Assembly (NCBI GenBank): GCA_900542045.1
Contig: UQMI01000044.1
Location: 1-28,355 of the forward strand
Length of the DNA stretch: 28,355 nucleotides
DNA from: an uncultured Blautia sp.
Lineage (GTDB): Bacteria > Bacillota > Clostridia > Lachnospirales > Lachnospiraceae
Reading direction: 5' to 3'
Shown here one piece after another: positions 15,931 to 23,323 of the stretch (position 1 is its first letter; the number at the start of each line of letters is the position of its first letter). A model generated the notes under the pieces. That model did not search any database and was not told the origin of the DNA. It saw only the letters and a program-made list of their open reading frames with translations. A program made the position numbers and the translations under genes.

Positions 15931-16848
15931 ATGGTGAAGAGCCGCAGTTTTATTGCTACGCCGCCTGGGGCGACAATCAAAGAACAGTTGAAGGACAGAG
16001 GAATGACCCAGAAAGAGTTTGCGGCCAGGATGGATCTGTCTGAGAAGCATATCAGCAGACTGATCAATGGAGAGGTCCAGCTCACACCTGAGATGGCTGT
16101 CAGATTAGAGATGGTTCTGGGTGTTCCGGCAAAGTTTTGGAACAATCTTGAGGCGATTTACAGAGAAAAGATTGTAAAAGCAGAGGCTGAGAATGCGATG
16201 GATGCTGACGCTGAAGTAGCAAAACAACTTCCCTATGGTGAAATGGTAAAACTCGGATGGGTTCCCGAGTCGAAAAATACCAGGGAGAAAATTATCTATC
16301 TTAGAAAATACTTTGAAGTAGTTGCGTTATCTCTCCTGGAAAATGAGCAGATTACTCGAATTGCATGCAGAAAGCTGGCGATTACGGAAAAGAGTGATCT
16401 TGCTTTGATAGCATGGGCTCAGGAAGTGAAGATTAAAGCACGTGATATTCAAACTGCGCCCATCAATATCAAAAGACTGATTGCGGAGTTACCTGAGCTT
16501 CGAAAAATGACAACGTTAAAACCAGATGAGTTTTGTCCGCAGATAAAGAAGCACCTTGCAGATTGCGGAATAGCTTTGGTATTTCTTCCGTATCTGAAAG
16601 GTTCGTTTCTTCAGGGGGCATCGTTTATGGACGGGAATAGGATTGTTGTGGGACTTACTGTGAATGGAACAGATACAGATAAGTTCTGGTTTCGCTTGTT
16701 CCATGAATTGGGACATATTGTTCTCGGCCATGTAGGACAGACGCATCGTGTAACAGACGAAGGGGAGAGAGCGGCTGACAAATGGGCAGAAGATATGCTT
16801 ATCAACACAGAAGAGTTTGAAAACTTCAAAAGAGAGAGATTATTTTAA
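15931..16848 (+). CDS. higA: HigA-like antitoxin fused to an ImmA/IrrE-type metallopeptidase domain
   Basis: A 305-residue two-domain protein. Residues about 14-65 form an XRE helix-turn-helix of the HigA type (IKEQLKDRGMTQKEFAARMD and LSEKHISRLINGEVQLTPEM). The C-terminal part has an ImmA/IrrE-type zinc peptidase site: HELGH at 258-262 with a likely third ligand Glu279 in TDEGERAADKWAEDML. Plain HigA antitoxins are about 100 residues, so this is a long form. The ATG at 15931 lies 7 nt after GGGAGG; the earlier ATG at 15916 overlaps it. It probably binds the paired palindromes and neutralises the toxin. Whether the peptidase domain cleaves itself or another target is unknown. Confidence 0.85.
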   Translation: MVKSRSFIATPPGATIKEQLKDRGMTQKEFAARMDLSEKHISRLINGEVQLTPEMAVRLEMVLGVPAKFWNNLEAIYREKIVKAEAENAMDADAEVAKQLPYGEMVKLGWVPESKNTREKIIYLRKYFEVVALSLLENEQITRIACRKLAITEKSDLALIAWAQEVKIKARDIQTAPINIKRLIAELPELRKMTTLKPDEFCPQIKKHLADCGIALVFLPYLKGSFLQGASFMDGNRIVVGLTVNGTDTDKFWFRLFHELGHIVLGHVGQTHRVTDEGERAADKWAEDMLINTEEFENFKRERLF

Positions 16849-16993
16849 GAGGAGTGTAAGCTACTATCAACAGTAATTATTAATTTATAAAACAGACTTA
16901 TTCATCAAAATAAAACAAATATAATTTTATTGTACAAAGAACAGGGAGAAAGATGGTGTCGTTAGATATCTTTTCCTTTGGCGTGGATAAATT

Positions 16994-17033
16994 CAGGGGC
17001 AGGCGTGACTTATGTAAGGCACACTTGCCCCTG
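16994..17033 (+). other. Hairpin in the AT-rich gap after the toxin-antitoxin pair
   Basis: CAGGGGCA (16994-17001) pairs with TGCCCCTG (17026-17033), with GTG/CAC pairs inside and only TTT after. It may be a weak terminator. A 35-codon frame (16953-17060) behind AGGGAG spans it; I see no family for it and do not call it a gene. The preceding 16849-16950 is AT-rich and empty. Confidence 0.45.
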
Positions 17034-17172
17034 TTTGAAAAAATGGTGCTACAAAGATAATTTAGCCTCTTCCCTGCAAATGAATGCTATATTCATACTT
17101 ATCAGCTACCAGTTTGATCGAACTGTATTCGAAAGGCCCCTGTTCTACATAAGAGACATGCTTGCTGCACAG

Positions 17173-17541
17173 CGGGAAAGAGTAAAAGAACTGACAGATG
17201 GATTGGGAGCGATGTATGTATACGAGGCGGTTGGTTCTGATGAAACTTTCTGGCAGACCACCGAACTGGTCAGAGATGGAGGAACTGTCACTTTGTTAGG
17301 CCTGATGGCGCACGATAATACACCAATGCCAATGGCCAGTGTGGTAATGCATGGAATTAAATTTGTTCCGATCATCCGTTACAGCAATTTATTTGAAGAG
17401 GCACTGTGTCTGCTGGAATATAAACGTTCAGAAATATTGCCGGCATTATCTCACACATTTGATTTTGCCCATAGCCAGGAGGCATTTCAGAAAGTAGTCC
17501 ATGACAAGAAAGATGTGATCAAAGTGGTTATTAAGCTGTAG
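17173..17541 (+). pseudogene. C-terminal fragment of a zinc-dependent alcohol/polyol dehydrogenase
   Basis: From about 17173 the frame encodes the end of a medium-chain dehydrogenase: RERVKELTDGLGA, then YVYEAVGSDETFWQTTELVR, then DGGTVTLLGLM and the closing HTFDFAHSQEAFQKV plus KVVIKL. The catalytic zinc domain and the start of the nucleotide-binding domain are missing; a full protein has about 340-350 residues. The frame stays open upstream to 16978, but that part has no resemblance to the family and crosses a hairpin. No good ribosome binding site precedes the possible ATG at 17158. It is almost certainly a 5'-truncated relic. Confidence 0.8.
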
Positions 17542-17571
17542 CTTAATAATAAATATTATAAGTAAACCCTC

Positions 17572-17624
17572 AGAAAAAGATCATCGTACCAACGAAACCA
17601 TTCAAGGTACGATGGTCTTTTTCT
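17572..17624 (+). terminator. Strong intrinsic terminator
   Basis: A 19-bp stem, with AGAAAAAGATCATCGTACC at 17572-17590 and its partner at 17606-17624 ending in CTTTTTCT, around a 15-nt loop. The A-rich and T-rich arms suit termination in both directions. Confidence 0.9.
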
Positions 17625-17664
17625 CTACTTCTGTGAAAAATATAATGCGCGCCGTTGCAGAAGA

Positions 17665-17673
17665 TGATATAAT
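17665..17673 (+). promoter_or_regulatory. Candidate extended -10 promoter of the AlkD-like gene
   Basis: TGATATAAT is a perfect TGnTATAAT element, about 100 nt before the gene. No good -35 lies at the usual distance. Confidence 0.45.
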
Positions 17674-17771
17674 GTTACGTAATCGGGCGGTTTGCACCAT
17701 TGGTGGAGTCATGGCTTTCGAAAAGGGCCAGGTGGCTTTGGGAAGCCCGTTTTATGCAGAAGGAGAAGTTT

Positions 17772-18512
17772 ATGGCATACGAGGAAAAAGAGCTGTCGGC
17801 GGCGGGGGAGCCGGGGCAGGGAAAGAATCCGATCCGTCAGAGGCTGGAGCTGCTGGTGGACGAGAAATATAAAACCTTTCATTCCTCTCTGGTGCCGGGG
17901 GAGGATAAGATCATGGGTGTCCGGATCCCTCAGCTGCGCGCTTTGGCCAGAGAACTGGCCCGGGGAGACTGGCGGTCTTATCTTGCGGAGGCAACGGAGG
18001 AGACTTACGAAGAGACTATGCTGCAGGGGCTGGTGATCGGCTATGCGAAAATGGAGCTGGACGAAGCCTATGTGCGGATAGAGGATTTTGTGCCTAAGAT
18101 AAGAAATTGGGCAGTGTGTGACTGTGTGTGCAGCACACTGAAGATCGTACGAAGAGATCTCGGACGCACCTGGGAATTTTTGCAGAAATATCTTACGGAT
18201 GACAGAGAGTATTTTATTCGCTTTGGTGTGATCATGCTTTTGGATCATTTTAAACAGGAGAAGGAATATCTCCCTTGGGTGCTGGAAGCATTGGATGGAA
18301 TCCATCATGACGCTTACTATGTAAAGATGGCGGTGGCATGGGCCCTTTCCATGTACTATGTGAAATATCCAAAGGAAGTAATGGAGTATTTTTCTCATCA
18401 CCATCTGGATGATTTTACTTATCAGAAAACCTTGCAGAAAATCATTGAATCCCGGCAGATTTCAGAAGAGACCCGGGAGCAGATACGAGAAATGAAACGG
18501 AGGAAAGCCTAA
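17772..18512 (+). CDS. AlkD-like DNA alkylation repair protein
   Basis: A 246-residue all-helical protein of the AlkC/AlkD HEAT-repeat family; studied members remove positively charged alkyl bases from DNA. Matching features are GVRIPQLRALARELARGDW, the MLQGLVIGYAKM helix, VPKIRNWAVCDCVCSTLKIV, and the FIRFGVIMLLDHF and YYVKMAVAWALSMYYVKYP repeats. The trailing helix with FTYQKTLQKIIESRQIS is also typical. ATG 17772 is preferred, seven nucleotides after AAGGAG; an earlier ATG at 17700 has no ribosome binding site and would add 24 residues. The stop overlaps the next start by one base. Confidence 0.92.
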   Translation: MAYEEKELSAAGEPGQGKNPIRQRLELLVDEKYKTFHSSLVPGEDKIMGVRIPQLRALARELARGDWRSYLAEATEETYEETMLQGLVIGYAKMELDEAYVRIEDFVPKIRNWAVCDCVCSTLKIVRRDLGRTWEFLQKYLTDDREYFIRFGVIMLLDHFKQEKEYLPWVLEALDGIHHDAYYVKMAVAWALSMYYVKYPKEVMEYFSHHHLDDFTYQKTLQKIIESRQISEETREQIREMKRRKA

Positions 18513-19258
18513 TGGATAAGCAGCAGATTGCAGAAAAGATCAAAAAACTGGACTATATTTTCGTACCCTATTGCCGGGCAACGAAGCAGCCTTTTGTTGT
18601 CTGTGACCAGGATACGTTTGACGATCAGGTGTGGATCTTTGATTCTGAGCCTGAGATACAGAAATTTGCCAAGCAGTATACAGAACAGAAAATATTGCTG
18701 GTGGCTTATCAGATTCCCAAAGATAAAGCAGTAGGATTTTTCACTACACTGTACTCTCTGGGAGTAAATGCAGTGGTTTATCAGAGCGGTGAAGAGAAAT
18801 GGCAGCTGGATCTGGAAGATCTGGTTCCGCCTCATGATTTTTCCAAGTATCCTGAGGGACAGGAACCGCTGATGAATCCAACGCTGCAGCTTTCCGGTAT
18901 TTACTATATGCAGGAAATGCGCCGGCCGGTTCCGGAGAAAGAGAAGAGAAATATCAGAGAGCTGGAGGAGGAACTGAATGCCAACCTTGTACGGGCCAGC
19001 TATCTTATGGCGGGAGAACCGGTCGACGAAAAAAATGTGCGGATTCCCTATGTAAAAAATGATAAGGGAGAAATTTACCAGCCGATATTTACGGACGTTT
19101 ATGAATACCATAAATTTGCCAAAGGACGTAAATTCCGGGTTCTGAAAGTTCCCTTTGCTCAGCTTCAGAAGCATCTTCTGGAGACTTCTACCGGTTTTGT
19201 GATTAATCCTCAGGGATTTAACCTGCTTCTTCAGAAGCGGCAAATGGAAAATAAATAA
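18512..19258 (+). CDS. SseB family protein
   Basis: A 248-residue protein with an SseB-like layout: an N-terminal alpha/beta domain (VPYCRATKQPFVVCDQD, then KILLVAYQIPKDKAVGFF and LGVNAVVY) and a C-terminal domain with PIFTDVYEYHKFA, KFRVLKVPFAQL and GFVINPQGFNLLL. The biochemical role of SseB proteins is not settled. The ATG shares its A with the TAA stop of the AlkD-like gene and follows GGAGGAAAG, so the two are translationally coupled. The next unit, mntP, has its own promoter. Confidence 0.8.
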   Translation: MDKQQIAEKIKKLDYIFVPYCRATKQPFVVCDQDTFDDQVWIFDSEPEIQKFAKQYTEQKILLVAYQIPKDKAVGFFTTLYSLGVNAVVYQSGEEKWQLDLEDLVPPHDFSKYPEGQEPLMNPTLQLSGIYYMQEMRRPVPEKEKRNIRELEEELNANLVRASYLMAGEPVDEKNVRIPYVKNDKGEIYQPIFTDVYEYHKFAKGRKFRVLKVPFAQLQKHLLETSTGFVINPQGFNLLLQKRQMENK

Positions 19259-19265
19259 AAATCAG

Positions 19266-19295
19266 TTGACAGACCGGGTGCTTCTTACGTATAAT
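19266..19295 (+). promoter_or_regulatory. Strong sigma-A promoter of the mntP riboswitch
   Basis: Perfect TTGACA (19266-19271) and perfect TATAAT (19290-19295) with an 18-nt spacer, immediately before the Mn riboswitch. It begins 8 nt after the SseB-like stop codon. Confidence 0.9.
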
Positions 19296-19303
19296 GGAAA
19301 TCC

Positions 19304-19430
19304 AAGGTAAGGGAGTAGTTAGCGCCAGGCGTAGCTAAGTCAACATACTGATAAGAAGTTATGATTCACAGTAATGGAATAATAACGAGGAAAGATTATC
19401 TGGCTTTGCTTTAAATAATGAGACTTATCT
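19304..19430 (+). ncRNA. Manganese riboswitch (yybP-ykoY family)
   Basis: The conserved parts are AAGGGAGTAG-like sequence at 19308-19318, AAGTCAACATAC near 19338-19349, and CGAGGAAA near 19386-19393 followed by CTGGCTTTGC near 19400-19409. P1 can be closed by AGGTAAG (19305-19311) with CTTATCT (19424-19430). The latter is also part of the following terminator's 5' arm. The family senses Mn2+ and commonly precedes mntP, which is the gene downstream here. Confidence 0.88.
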
Positions 19431-19465
19431 GCAGAGGATAATTCTGCAGGTGGGTCTCTTTTTTT
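19420..19465 (+). terminator. Mn-riboswitch-controlled terminator
   Basis: GAGACTTATCTGCAG (19420-19434) pairs with CTGCAGGTGGGTCTC (19444-19458), allowing wobble and two weak positions, followed by seven T. Closing aptamer stem P1 takes CTTATCT away from this stem. Confidence 0.9.
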
Positions 19466-19516
19466 GAGAAAGTCCTGCAGAAAAAAACAAAAAATGATCA
19501 AGAGAGGAAGAAAATT

Positions 19517-20074
19517 ATGAGTTTGCTGTCACTTTTTCTGGTTGCGGTAGGGCTTTCCATGGATGCGTTCGCAGTGGCGGTCTGTAAGGGCCTGTCCATG
19601 CGGAAGATTCAATGGAAATATGCAGTTCTGACGGGAGTCTATTTTGGAGGCTTCCAGGCTCTGATGCCGTTTATGGGATATTTGCTGGGGAGTCAGTTTC
19701 AGGAAGCCATCACCAGTATTGACCATTGGATCGCATTTGTACTTCTTGGGATCATTGGAATCAATATGATCCGTGAATCCAGAGAAGAGGAATGTCCAAG
19801 CCCGTCTTTCGATGTAAAGACCATGGTAGTACTGGCCCTGGCCACAAGTATCGATGCCCTGGCAGTGGGAATTACCTTTGCTTTTCTCCAGGTAAATATA
19901 CTGGCAGCGGTGGCTCTGATCGGATGCACAACGTTCTGTCTCTCTATTGTGGGAGTGGCAGTCGGCAATATCTTTGGAAGTAAGTACAAATCCAGAGCGG
20001 AAATCGCCGGAGGGGTTATTCTGATCCTGATGGGATTGCAGATCCTTCTGGAGCATTTGGGAATATTGGGATAG
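19517..20074 (+). CDS. mntP: Manganese efflux pump MntP
   Basis: Exports Mn2+ from the cytoplasm. The protein has 185 residues and about six membrane helices arranged as two related halves. Each half has the conserved acidic motif: [11 protein letters not shown] in helix 1 and [15 protein letters not shown] in helix 4. Hydrophilic sequence EESREEE-like and charged residues ([14 protein letters not shown]) form the central loop. The ATG follows GAGAGGAAG with normal spacing. The upstream Mn riboswitch should raise its expression when Mn is abundant, a detoxification circuit. A convergent terminator separates it from the minus-strand genes. Confidence 0.96.
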   Translation: MSLLSLFLVAVGLSMDAFAVAVCKGLSMRKIQWKYAVLTGVYFGGFQALMPFMGYLLGSQFQEAITSIDHWIAFVLLGIIGINMIRESREEECPSPSFDVKTMVVLALATSIDALAVGITFAFLQVNILAAVALIGCTTFCLSIVGVAVGNIFGSKYKSRAEIAGGVILILMGLQILLEHLGILG

Positions 20075-20091
20075 AAAATATCCAGAAGAAA

Positions 20092-20128
20092 GCGCGAAGC
20101 AAGTGTATACCAGATATTTGCTTCGCGC
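20092..20128 (-). terminator. Terminator of the minus-strand amidohydrolase block, possibly bidirectional
   Basis: GCGCGAAGCAA (20092-20102) pairs with TTGCTTCGCGC (20118-20128). Read on the minus strand, the stem is followed by TTTCTTCTGG, a modest T-tract. It lies between two converging genes and may also help end mntP transcripts. Confidence 0.75.
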
Positions 20129-20136
20129 GAAGATTA

Positions 20137-21225
20137 TCAGGAATGAACAGGAGTTCCATCGATCCATACTGTTTTAATCTGGTCAATTTCCTCTATTCGT
20201 TCCAATGGATTTCCATTGACAAGAATAAGATCAGCATGGAATCCGGGATGGATTTTTCCTCTCTTTTCCAGCTGGAAAGTTTCAGCTGGGAGTGAAGTGG
20301 CACAAAAGAGTGCTTCTTCAGGGGTAAATTCTGCTTTAACCATCAATTTCAGTTCTTCATGCATTGCTTTCCCGTGGGGTATGAAATTCATTTTATTTGT
20401 TAGATTAGAGTCTGTTCCCACGATGATACGAATACCGGCCTGGTGCATCTTTCGAAGAGTCTCTTCCACAATGGAATAGTCTGCGGGCCTGTCGGGCATC
20501 AGACGATGAATTGCATCTACCATTCCTTTCTGCATAAACATAGTTGGAATTACAGTCAGATCTTTTTCTTTTATTTCGGCAATGATTTCCTGTGGAAGTA
20601 CTTCTTCCTTAGGAATATGATTTAAAACATCCACGCCGTATTTCACTGCAAGTTGATATGCTGTCACTGAAGTCGTATGGGCAAAGACCGGTTTTCCTTT
20701 TTCATGAGCGTAACGGACAGTTTCAGCAATGATTTCTTCAGAAAGCATTTTTTCGACCAAAGGCGGCTGCTCTAAAATCAGTTTCACGTATTCGGCACCC
20801 ATATCCAACTGCTTTTGAATGTGGGCACGTGCTTCTTCCGGTGTTTGCACAGAAGCAGAAACTGTGCCAAGGGAAGCTATCAGCATAGGACCGGGAGCAG
20901 AAATAACTGGTTGATAGCAGCTCTGGATGTATGGAAGACCTGGCTGGTGACGAAGAGAGTTCACAAGCGCTGCATCGTCTGTCATCATATCCAGCATAGT
21001 TGTGACACCATATTGGGCTGCCTGTTTTAAATTATTTATGGAGTTCAAATGAATATGGGAATCAATCAGCCCTGGAAGTAACGTACAGCCCGTGCCATCT
21101 ATTATCTGCGTGTTGCTGTCAGGAATAAAGGAATCTGTAATAAAGTCGTCTTGAAAACTGACATCATGGATTCCTTCTATTTGGGTTCCGTTAAAGACCA
21201 GAGCATTTTTAATAATTGTTTGCAT
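20137..21225 (-). CDS. Amidohydrolase family protein (imidazolonepropionase-like)
   Basis: A 362-residue metal-dependent hydrolase. The metal-binding pattern is complete: HIH in LIDSHIHL, a lysine in EYVKLILEQPP that could be the carboxylated bridging residue, His in VFAHTTS, His in DVLNHIPKEE, and the catalytic Asp in VGTDSNLT. An N-terminal beta-domain start (ALVFNGTQIEG) and the closing GFHADLILVNGNPLE are typical of this clan. Substrates range from cyclic amides to peptides and cannot be told here. The ATG follows CAGGAGG on the minus strand, 17 nt after the previous gene, so it is the last gene of a three-gene operon. Confidence 0.9.
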   Translation of the reverse strand: MQTIIKNALVFNGTQIEGIHDVSFQDDFITDSFIPDSNTQIIDGTGCTLLPGLIDSHIHLNSINNLKQAAQYGVTTMLDMMTDDAALVNSLRHQPGLPYIQSCYQPVISAPGPMLIASLGTVSASVQTPEEARAHIQKQLDMGAEYVKLILEQPPLVEKMLSEEIIAETVRYAHEKGKPVFAHTTSVTAYQLAVKYGVDVLNHIPKEEVLPQEIIAEIKEKDLTVIPTMFMQKGMVDAIHRLMPDRPADYSIVEETLRKMHQAGIRIIVGTDSNLTNKMNFIPHGKAMHEELKLMVKAEFTPEEALFCATSLPAETFQLEKRGKIHPGFHADLILVNGNPLERIEEIDQIKTVWIDGTPVHS

Positions 21226-21242
21226 AGTATTATCCTCCTGAG

Positions 21243-22184
21243 TTATGCAGAATAAAACTGAGGGAACAGCTGTCTGGCGTTTTCCTGGTATACCAGAGTC
21301 TGCAGTTCTTTATTCAGGTGAGCGTCCATTTCTTTCTTTAGGATCTCGCAGGAGTCTGCAGGGGTAAAGGTGCTGTCACTGCCATACAGCAGATGCGTGT
21401 CACTGGTAACTTTTCTTAATATTTCCAGTTGCTTTGGCATGGAAAAACCTGCCAGGTCATAGTACAATCCCGAGAGATCCTGTTCAATACTGCTGCAGGA
21501 CTCGCCGAATATTTTTGTCACAGCGCTCAGCCTGTCTGAAAGAATTGGCAGAAAAGCTCCCGCATGAGGAATGATCCACCGAATATGTGGATAGCGGGAA
21601 AAAATGTGGTTTAGCAGCATATTGGCCACAGCTCTGGTCGTGTCAAAGAAAAATTCCATGGCAGGATATATCAGCTGTTCGGAGATTCCTTCTGGCAGGG
21701 CAGAAGGCTGTGTGGGATGAATGATGACTACTGCGTTGATCTGGTCTAATTTTTCCATAACCGGATCCAGCAGAGGATTTCCAAGGTAAATGCCATTGGA
21801 ATTTGTCATGAGGGCAAACCCGTCAAGGGAAAGCTGGTCCCGGCAATACTGGATTTCCTGAATGGAAGCTTCTGTTTCCGGCAGCGGAAGGCTTGCCATA
21901 ATGCCAATTTTGCCTGGATATTTTTTCTTCAGATCACTGCCATATTCATTGGCTGCCCGTGCAGTCTCAATGGCTTCTGCCGGCTCTCCCATATGAAGAT
22001 GGGGAGATGAGATTGACAGAAGTGAAGTGGAGACGGAAAGTCTGTCCATAAGAGACAGCTGCATATCCATATTCCAGGTCGGAACGGGAACACCTCCATC
22101 CAGCAGTGTCAGATTTCGTCTGCGAAGCATTTCTGTATAAGCCGGCGGAAGGTAGTGGGTATGTACATCAATTTTTGAAATCAT
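21243..22184 (-). CDS. Amidohydrolase family protein (ACMSD/decarboxylase-like)
   Basis: A 313-residue TIM-barrel protein of the amidohydrolase-2 type. It has the N-terminal HxH in DVHTHYLPP, a barrel His in VVIIHPTQP, His in IIPHAGAFLP, and the late Asp in LLYGSDSTFT. This arrangement resembles ACMSD and related aromatic-acid decarboxylases or hydratases more than true amide hydrolases; the reaction here is not known. The ATG follows AAAGGAGAAT on the minus strand, 30 nt after the URO-D-like gene. Grouping with a second amidohydrolase suggests consecutive steps on one ring compound. Confidence 0.88.
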   Translation of the reverse strand: MISKIDVHTHYLPPAYTEMLRRRNLTLLDGGVPVPTWNMDMQLSLMDRLSVSTSLLSISSPHLHMGEPAEAIETARAANEYGSDLKKKYPGKIGIMASLPLPETEASIQEIQYCRDQLSLDGFALMTNSNGIYLGNPLLDPVMEKLDQINAVVIIHPTQPSALPEGISEQLIYPAMEFFFDTTRAVANMLLNHIFSRYPHIRWIIPHAGAFLPILSDRLSAVTKIFGESCSSIEQDLSGLYYDLAGFSMPKQLEILRKVTSDTHLLYGSDSTFTPADSCEILKKEMDAHLNKELQTLVYQENARQLFPQFYSA

Positions 22185-22214
22185 AGATTCTCCTTTTTTA
22201 TGACAAAACAGACA

Positions 22215-23185
22215 TTATGTATTGGAAAATTTTTGGGCCAGCTTCATATGTTCTTTTACAAGTTTCGGAGCGAATCCGGCCATATCCAGTACTACGGGGA
22301 AAGAGACATATCCGCCGCCGGGAGCAAGGGTATCGTAGGCGTATTCAATATCAGTATTGATCTCTTCCTCCGTTGCATCCGGGTTTTCGATCACAGTCTG
22401 TGAACTGAAGCCGCCGACCAGAGTGATTTTGCCGCCGTATTCTTTTTTTATTTTTTCAATATCATTACAGGGTCTCTGCAGGGGATCAATAGCATCTACT
22501 CCGATTTCGATCAGGTCTCCAATGATCGGTTCGATGTGTCCGCAGGAATGATGCTCGTAAATCATGCCATTCTTATGAGCTGTATCTACCAGCCGGGACA
22601 GAGGCTTTTTAATAAACTGACGCCAGTTGTCCGGAGACATCAGCATACGGTCATTGGCGCCGTAATCATCGTGCATCATAATGATATCCGGCTTATAATA
22701 CCGGGCAATGATCTCTATCAGTTCGCACTTATAGTCAGCGATACGGTTCAGCAGGGTCTGGTAAGCTTCCGGTTCCTCATACATGGCAATCAGTGCCTCT
22801 TCGAATCCCAGCAGATGGTGCGAACGTTCGAAGCATCCGTTGATGATCATAACTTCAGAATATTTGTTTTCTCTGTCCCAATCCCGTGTTTCTTCTTCTG
22901 CAGCGGTTGCCCAGTCATATTGAGACAGATCCGGGAAAGTTACCTGTTCTTCCCATTTCGTGATATCGGTAATCACATGCGGATATCCCGGTGAAACCAT
23001 GGGAGAAAGTGTTTCCGGCTGATACGTCCAGTGAACGCCAAACCAATCGTATCCATCGTGTCCCTCCGGGCGTTCATTTACACATTTGGGGTGCCGCAGG
23101 AAATTGGCATCTGTAAAAACGCACGGAATATAGCCGATATTTGCGTGCTCGGTTCAGACTTTTACAGTTCATCTTTTCTGCTCAT
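22215..23185 (-). pseudogene. URO-D/MtaA-family protein gene, disrupted at its 5' end
   Basis: From 23150 down to 22215 an open frame of 311 codons encodes a uroporphyrinogen-decarboxylase superfamily protein: EHANIGYIPCVFTDANFL, HDGYDWFGVHWTY, IIMMHDDYGANDRM, EHHSCGHIEP and LVGGFSSQ. The HxCG motif resembles the zinc site of MtaA-type corrinoid methyltransferases. The natural start appears to be ATG 23185-23183 behind AAGGAGG, reading MSRKDEL, but a TAA follows at codon 8 (23164-23162). The correct frame has a TGA at 23156-23154, so a frameshift lies between. The first in-frame ATG after this is near 23000, which would lose about 50 conserved residues. Confidence 0.8.
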
Positions 23186-23240
23186 ACAATTGCCTCCTTA
23201 TCATCGTAATTCAATAGAAGATGGATTTCTCTCTGATTTC

Positions 23241-23269
23241 AGTATATAATGATAATAATCTGAAAACAA
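23241..23269 (-). promoter_or_regulatory. Candidate promoter of the minus-strand catabolic block
   Basis: On the minus strand TTGTTT (23269-23264), a 17-nt spacer and TATACT (23246-23241). It lies between the LysR-type operator and the URO-D-like gene. Confidence 0.6.
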
Positions 23270-23287
23270 ATGAAGATATTTTAATGT

Positions 23288-23306
23288 CCATAACGTATCG
23301 TTATGG
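23288..23306. promoter_or_regulatory. LysR-type operator palindrome (T-N11-A)
   Basis: CCATAACG-TAT-CGTTATGG is a perfect 8+3+8 inverted repeat. It contains T-N11-A (23291 to 23303), the LysR box. It lies in the divergent promoter region, about 19 nt upstream of the -35 of the minus-strand promoter. Confidence 0.75.
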
Positions 23307-23323
23307 GGAAATGGATAATTTCT

